Source: a bacterium
Lineage (GTDB): Bacteria; Desulfobacterota; Binatia; UBA12015
Direction: 5' to 3'
NCBI GenBank assembly: GCA_030430245.1
Contig: JAUIFY010000026.1
Span: 1 to 33,832 of the forward strand
DNA: 33,832 nt
The translations under genes and the position numbers were made by a program. Below, in pieces: positions 29,804 through 33,832 of the stretch. Under the pieces are notes generated by a model. The model was given only the letters and a program-made list of their open reading frames with translations. It had not been told where the DNA came from and did not search any database. Numbering within the stretch: position 1 is the stretch's first letter; each line of letters opens with the position of its first letter.

Positions 29804-32059
29804 ATGGCCACGGTTCGAATCCCGCTCGCGCGCGCTCTCGTCGGCGTCGCCTTCCTGATCCTGGGCTGCGACCCCGGACGATCGCACTGGGACGCTCCGA
29901 TCGAGGGCGGCCCGCGGTCGGCGAGCCACGTCGCGTCGCAGGAGCGCGACCGACGCGAGACGGGCCAGGCGCTCGCGACCGACTCGGTGGTCCGCGGACC
30001 GGCGACCGCGGACGACGAGAAGGTCGTCTTGTTCGGCGACCTCCACGTGCACACGACATACTCGTTCGATGCCTATCTGTTCTCGCTGCCGCTCATGGGC
30101 GGCGAGGGAGCGCACCCGCCGAACGATGCGTGCGACTTCGCGCGCTACTGCGCGGACCTCGACTTCTATGCATTGACCGATCACGCGGAGTCTCTCGTGC
30201 AGGAGACGTGGGAGGACGTGAAGGAGAGCGTCCGGCAGTGCAACGCCGTCGCGGGCGACCCCGCGGATCCGGACGTCGTCGCGTTCACCGGCTTCGAGTG
30301 GAGCCAGGCCGGCACCACCCCGGAAGACCACTATGGGCATCGTTGCGTCTTCTTCCGCGACACCGCCGACGACGAGCTTCCGACCCGGCCCATCGGCGCC
30401 CGCAGCGACGACGGCATCCTGGCGTCGGCCCGCGACAACATCGGATTCATGCGGATCGCCACGCCGTGGAACTGGCAGGTCTACAGCGACTACATGCGCT
30501 TCGTCACGCGCATCGTCGACGCCCCCCGGTGCGCAGAAGGCGTCCCGGTTCGCGACAACCCGGCGAGCTGCCGGGAGTTCGCCCTCACGCCGGCCGTCCT
30601 GCGCGAGAAGCTGGACGACTGGAGCTACGACGCACTCGTGATCCCCCATGGAACCGCCTGGGGCATGTACACCCCCGCGACGACCACGATCGACAAGCAT
30701 CTCGACCCGGCGCAGTTCGACGCAGAACGCCAGCTCCTGGTCGAGATCATGTCGGGGCATGGCAACTCGGAGGAGTACCGCTCGTGGCGCGAGTGGCACG
30801 TCGATGGCGAGGGCAATCGCGTCTGCCCCGAACCGACGACGGATTACCTCCCGTGCTGCTGGCAGGCCGGCGAGATCATGCGATCGCGCTGCGGCGACCT
30901 CGCGCCCGAGGAGTGCGAGCGACGGGTCGAGCTCGCTCGGCGGTACGCCACCGAGGCCTACGTTCGACCGCAGCAGGTCTTTCCCGACGCACCGATCGAG
31001 GCCTGGCTCGATTGCGGCCAATGCCGCGACTGCTTCAAGCCCTCGTTCGCCTATCGTCCGCTCGAGTCGATCCAGTACGGGATGACCCTGACCCGGGACG
31101 ACGCACGCGGACCCGACGGGAAGCCGCTCCGCTTCCGCTACGGGTTCATCGGGTCGAGCGACGGCCACTCCGGCCGCCCGGGCACCGGTTACAAGCCCGT
31201 CGAGCGAGGCATGATGACCGATGCCACCGGGACGCCGAACACGATTGCACTCCTGGCGCAGGAGTTCATGGGCCAGATGGAAGATCCCCAGATGCCGCTG
31301 CGGCCGGAATCGGGTCGCATCCGTCTGACCGGAAACGATCTCCGCGTCTCGAACTTCCTCTATCCGGGCGGGATCGCCGCCGTACACTCGTCGGGTCGGA
31401 GCCGAGAGGAGATCTGGGACGCGATGCAGCGCCGCGAGGTCTACGGCACGAGCGGCCCGCGCATCCTCCTCTGGTTCGACCTCCTCGACGGAGGCAACCG
31501 CCACCCGATGGGCTCCGAGATCGTTCGAACCGACACGCCTCGGTTCCAGGTACGCGCCGCCGGCGCCCCGGTGCAGAGGCCAGGCTGTGCCGACTGGGTG
31601 CACGAGGGGCTCTCCCCCGAGCGCATCGACCGACTCTGTCGCAACGAGTGCAACAACCCGAGTGACGTACGTCACCCGATCGATGCGATCGAAGTCATCC
31701 GCATCCGCACCCGCGCGGCCGACGGAGAGCACATCGAGCAGCTGATCGAGGACCCGTGGAGGAGGATCGAGTGCCCCCTGGACCCGGCCGGGTGCGTCGT
31801 CGAGTTCGAGGACCCCGAGTTCGCGACCGACGGACGCGACACGCTCTACTACGTGCGCGCGCTGCAGGAGCCGACCGAGGAGATCAACGGGGCGCAGCTC
31901 GGCACGACGTTCGACGATCGGGGGCGCGCGACGGCCATCCACTGGTGCGATCCCTCGGACGACTGCCTCGCACCGAGCCAGGAGCGCGCGTGGTCCTCTC
32001 CGATCTTCGTCGACTACGGCCCGCCGGAACCGCGTTCGGAATCGGGCCCACCACACTGA
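29804..32059 (+). CDS. DUF3604 lipoprotein, exported PHP-like protein, 751 aa
   Basis: DUF3604 proteins are large exported proteins with a PHP-like metal-binding core. The leader A-L-V-G-V-A-F-L-I-L-G-C has a lipobox, so lipidated Cys22 is expected. Core motifs are G-D-L-H-V-H-T-T-Y-S (78-87), Y-A-L-T-D-H-A-E (122-129), I-P-H-G-T-A-W-G-M-Y, M-S-G-H-G-N-S-E-E-Y and G-S-S-D-G-H-S-G-R-P. They carry several histidines and aspartates able to bind two or three metals. A C-terminal beta-rich part (about 550-750) has numerous cysteines (for example C-R-N-E-C), which may form disulfides. The reaction and substrate are unknown; hydrolase activity is assumed from the fold. ATG 29804 is preferred over a TTG at 29798. 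It follows the CoA-binding gene by 18 bp. Confidence 0.9.
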   Translation: MATVRIPLARALVGVAFLILGCDPGRSHWDAPIEGGPRSASHVASQERDRRETGQALATDSVVRGPATADDEKVVLFGDLHVHTTYSFDAYLFSLPLMGGEGAHPPNDACDFARYCADLDFYALTDHAESLVQETWEDVKESVRQCNAVAGDPADPDVVAFTGFEWSQAGTTPEDHYGHRCVFFRDTADDELPTRPIGARSDDGILASARDNIGFMRIATPWNWQVYSDYMRFVTRIVDAPRCAEGVPVRDNPASCREFALTPAVLREKLDDWSYDALVIPHGTAWGMYTPATTTIDKHLDPAQFDAERQLLVEIMSGHGNSEEYRSWREWHVDGEGNRVCPEPTTDYLPCCWQAGEIMRSRCGDLAPEECERRVELARRYATEAYVRPQQVFPDAPIEAWLDCGQCRDCFKPSFAYRPLESIQYGMTLTRDDARGPDGKPLRFRYGFIGSSDGHSGRPGTGYKPVERGMMTDATGTPNTIALLAQEFMGQMEDPQMPLRPESGRIRLTGNDLRVSNFLYPGGIAAVHSSGRSREEIWDAMQRREVYGTSGPRILLWFDLLDGGNRHPMGSEIVRTDTPRFQVRAAGAPVQRPGCADWVHEGLSPERIDRLCRNECNNPSDVRHPIDAIEVIRIRTRAADGEHIEQLIEDPWRRIECPLDPAGCVVEFEDPEFATDGRDTLYYVRALQEPTEEINGAQLGTTFDDRGRATAIHWCDPSDDCLAPSQERAWSSPIFVDYGPPEPRSESGPPH

Positions 32060-32210
32060 CCCCGGGCCGCGAACAGTCGTTCGACGAAACCACTTGTACC
32101 GCTTGCCCGATCGCGCGACTCTTCGGATCAACGGCTGGGATTCCGAATGGATCGAGTCGGAACGTCGCCTTCGAGTCGGCGGACCGACACGCACCCGGGG
32201 ATCCCGTGTG

Positions 32211-32239
32211 GTGCCCCGGATCCGGGGGGACCGGGGCAC
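32211..32239. terminator. Perfect-arm hairpin between convergent genes
   Basis: GTGCCCCGG (32211-32219) pairs exactly with CCGGGGCAC (32231-32239). Flanking TGTG and CACA arms extend the stem past a two-base bulge. It lies between the convergent DUF3604 and GST genes, where a two-way terminator would be expected. No T-run follows on either side, so this is a stem-loop of probable but unproven terminator role. The rest of the 32060-32296 gap shows nothing else I can name. Confidence 0.45.
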
Positions 32240-32296
32240 CGCACAGCCTCCGCCCTTCCGTGAGACGCGAGCGGCGGGCGACCGGGATCGATCGGA

Positions 32297-32914
32297 TCAG
32301 GCGCTCGCCGCCGCGCTCGGCCGCGCGGCCACGCGATCCTTCCACGCGACGAGCCACTCGTTCTTCGCGTCGACGGGCTGACCCACCTGTGCTCCGAAGT
32401 CGACGAACGCGAAGAGGAAGACGTCGGCGAGAGTGAAGCGCGAGCCTGCGATCCAGTCGCGACCGGCCATCAGTCCCTCGAGCCACGCGAGCCCCTCCTG
32501 GCCGAGCGCCTTCAAGTCGTCGGACGCATGCGGGATGAGCGTCATCCGTCCCCGGAAGAGCCCCTGCCCCTCTCCGTAGCGGAAGCCGTTCACCATCGGC
32601 TCGACGATGTTCAGATCGATGCGACGAACCCACATCCGCGTTTCCGCTCGCTCCTCGGGCGTCGTGCCGATGAGCGACGGCGACGGATGCTTCTCCTCCA
32701 GGTACTCACAGATGGGGATGATCTCCGAGAGATGGCGGCCGTCGTCGAGCTCGAGGCACGGCAGACGTCCATCCGGGTTCTTCTTCTTGTACTCGGCCTG
32801 ACGGTTCTCCCCCGCCATCAAGTCCACTTCGACGAGCGGCATCTCGATGCCCTTCTCCGCCATGAACATGCGAACCACGCGCGGGTTCGGGCCGATGCTC
32901 GTGTGTAGCTTCAT
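32297..32914 (-). CDS. Glutathione S-transferase family protein, 205 aa
   Basis: The N-terminal domain is K-L-H-T-S-I-G-P-N-P-R-V-V-R-M-F-M-A-E-K-G-I. It is followed by N-P-D-G-R-L-P-C-L-E-L-D-D-G and L-S-E-I-I-P-I-C-E-Y-L-E-E, where S-E is the expected glutathione-binding turn. The C-domain has the family's S-R-F-T-L-A-D-V-F-L-F-A-F-V-D helix-capping motif. As in the GST at 22397, the position of the catalytic residue holds Asn-Pro, so chemistry may rely on another residue. A GGGAGGAGC Shine-Dalgarno sits just upstream of the ATG, fixing the start. The tail is Ala-rich. This is the third GST in the window. Confidence 0.9.
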   Translation of the reverse strand: MKLHTSIGPNPRVVRMFMAEKGIEMPLVEVDLMAGENRQAEYKKKNPDGRLPCLELDDGRHLSEIIPICEYLEEKHPSPSLIGTTPEERAETRMWVRRIDLNIVEPMVNGFRYGEGQGLFRGRMTLIPHASDDLKALGQEGLAWLEGLMAGRDWIAGSRFTLADVFLFAFVDFGAQVGQPVDAKNEWLVAWKDRVAARPSAAASA

Positions 32915-33032
32915 TCCTTGCTCCTCCCTATCGGGCATGGGTGGCGTTCGCCGGTGTGCCTATCACCGGGCCCACGGAGGCGCGACCGCGAGCGCCGCTT
33001 GACCCGGGCGGCGCGACGGGCGACGTCTCAGC

Positions 33033-33832
33033 GTGGCCGCGCAACAGCCGGAGAACCAACCGACCGACGGACGCGGCTTCGACATCGCCGACACGGTCGC
33101 GCTGCTCGCACTCGTGGGCGGCGCGTTCCTCATCCGCGTGGGCCCCATCGATCGCACGAGCATCTGGTGGGACGAGCTCGTCCATCTCCAAACGGCCTCG
33201 AAGGGCGGCCTCCTCTCCGTGTTCCAGGCCGTGAAGCTCGGCATCCCCCCCGGCTTCGGCAACGCCGGCGCCGTCCCGCTCGACTACATGCTCTTGAACG
33301 GGTGGCTCCGACTCGCCCCGACGCCGCCGGTCGATGCGATGGAAGGTTTCCTTCGTGCGCCGGCGCTCGCGTGGAGCGTCCTCACCGTCGCCGCGACCTA
33401 CCTCTACGGCCGCCGCTTCTTCGATCGCGGCCTCGCGCTCGACGCGGCGACGATCCTCGCCCTCTCGGTGTCCCACTCCCTCTATGCGGCCGAGATCCGC
33501 AACTACTCCCTGTTCGCGCTGATGACCGTCGTGAACCTCTACGCATTCTCGGCCCTGGTCTACCGTCGCCGCTCGCTCGCCACCTGGGGCACGTACACGT
33601 TCGTCGCGTTGATCTACTTCGCCACCGGCTTCATGTCGCTTCTGGTCACGCTCGGACAGTACGTCGTGTTGGCCGTACTACTCCTCGTCGACGCATGGAG
33701 AGGCCCGAGCGCTCGCCGACGCAGTGACGTGGGTGCGCGCGCGCCGGGTCGACGCCGCGATCGAGGCGCTGCGCGGGGTGGATCCGACCTCGGGCGACGC
33801 CGACGGGCTGACGTCTCTGCTCCGCCTCGACG
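33033..33832 (+). CDS. GT39-like membrane glycosyltransferase, N-terminal part, runs off the end
   Basis: Translation from GTG 33033, after an in-frame stop at 33000-33002, gives a short polar start and a first helix (V-A-L-L-A-L-V-G-G-A-F-L-I-R-V). Next comes S-I-W-W-D-E-L-V-H, the Asp-Glu catalytic loop of GT39/ArnT/PMT-type enzymes, which transfer sugars from polyprenyl phosphates. More helices follow (L-A-W-S-V-L-T-V-A-A-T-Y-L, Y-F-A-T-G-F-M-S-L-L-V-T-L and V-V-L-A-V-L-L-L-V-D). About residue 220 (near 33700) the sensible sequence moves to the next frame. There it continues E-A-R-A-L-A-D-A-V-T-W-V-R-A-R-R-V-D-A-A-I-E to the window end. A one-base insertion near 33700 explains this. Confidence 0.7.
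   Translation, partial: MAAQQPENQPTDGRGFDIADTVALLALVGGAFLIRVGPIDRTSIWWDELVHLQTASKGGLLSVFQAVKLGIPPGFGNAGAVPLDYMLLNGWLRLAPTPPVDAMEGFLRAPALAWSVLTVAATYLYGRRFFDRGLALDAATILALSVSHSLYAAEIRNYSLFALMTVVNLYAFSALVYRRRSLATWGTYTFVALIYFATGFMSLLVTLGQYVVLAVLLLVDAWRGPSARRRSDVGARAPGRRRDRGAARGGSDLGRRRRADVSAPPR

Noticed and set aside
27185..32239. 1684-residue open frame on the minus strand across six genes
   Set aside because: Composition is Arg/Ala/Asp-rich and antisense to genes with clear motifs on the plus strand. In the P450 region it runs in a different frame from the P450 gene.
1..33832. Circular molecule joining the two cut glycosyltransferase-like ends
   Set aside because: Left and right fragments do not overlap and the middle of the protein would be missing. 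There is no repeat at the ends.
1..33832. tRNA, rRNA, CRISPR array, prophage or insertion sequence
   Set aside because: I saw no cloverleaf-like sequence with CCA end, no regularly spaced repeats, and no integrase, phage or transposase protein. A covariance-model scan was not possible here.

Overview
The window is a strongly G+C-rich, gene-dense stretch of bacterial chromosome with no RNA gene, no CRISPR array and no insertion sequence that I can see. Several products carry lipoprotein or twin-arginine export signals, which with a MAPEG protein and a Tat-exported HiPIP suggests a Gram-negative aerobe. The gene mix (an EthA-type Baeyer-Villiger monooxygenase, DUF2277, LLM flavin oxidoreductase, SnoaL-like proteins, a CYP125/142-like P450, DUF3604, and a propeller protein ending in a Cys-containing domain I associate with deltaproteobacterial-type genomes) points to an uncultured Myxococcota/Binatota-like lineage. 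That placement is inference. Both ends hold cut membrane-protein genes whose reading frames break close to the edge, so the window may be a whole contig with weak ends.

Layout. 1-3900: a fragment of a glycosyltransferase/YfhO-like membrane protein, a small unknown protein, a large exported CehA/McbA metallohydrolase and a SnoaL-like protein. 4027-6060: an exported eight-repeat PQQ-type propeller. 6149-14178: a catabolic block with an LLM oxidoreductase translationally coupled to a SnoaL-like protein, an SRPBCC protein, a small secreted protein, a KstD/fumarate-reductase-like flavoprotein, an FMN alpha-hydroxyacid oxidase, a Sel1-repeat protein, an EthA-like monooxygenase and DUF2277. 14185-18515: a Nudix hydrolase, a monohaem cytochrome c lipoprotein, and an acyl-CoA synthetase overlapping a PhoD-like phosphatase. 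18605-23029: RecQ, HiPIP, a glycerophosphodiesterase overlapping MAPEG, and a GST, all on one strand. A REP-like nested hairpin follows at 23036-23118. 23251-27961: an EamA transporter, a plant-type leucine-rich-repeat exported protein, DoxX, a second GST, an eight-cysteine secreted helical protein with palindromic upstream DNA, and a DUF1579 protein. 28036-32914: a P450, a CoA-binding protein followed by a DUF3604 lipoprotein, and a third GST. 33033-end: the start of a GT39-like membrane protein.

How the genes may work together (inference). The acyl-CoA synthetase, flavoprotein dehydrogenase, Baeyer-Villiger monooxygenase, P450, LLM oxidoreductase and SnoaL-like enzymes are the kinds of enzyme used to activate and oxidise steroids, terpenoids or other hydrophobic ring compounds. 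Three GSTs plus MAPEG give thiol-based detoxification. Two unrelated exported PHP-type proteins, a propeller, an LRR protein and a cysteine-rich protein form a sizeable poorly characterised extracytoplasmic set. I found no single multi-gene system that is clearly new. The strongest leads are the eight-cysteine protein with its control region, the plant-type LRR protein, the REP-like element and the exported PHP-type enzymes.
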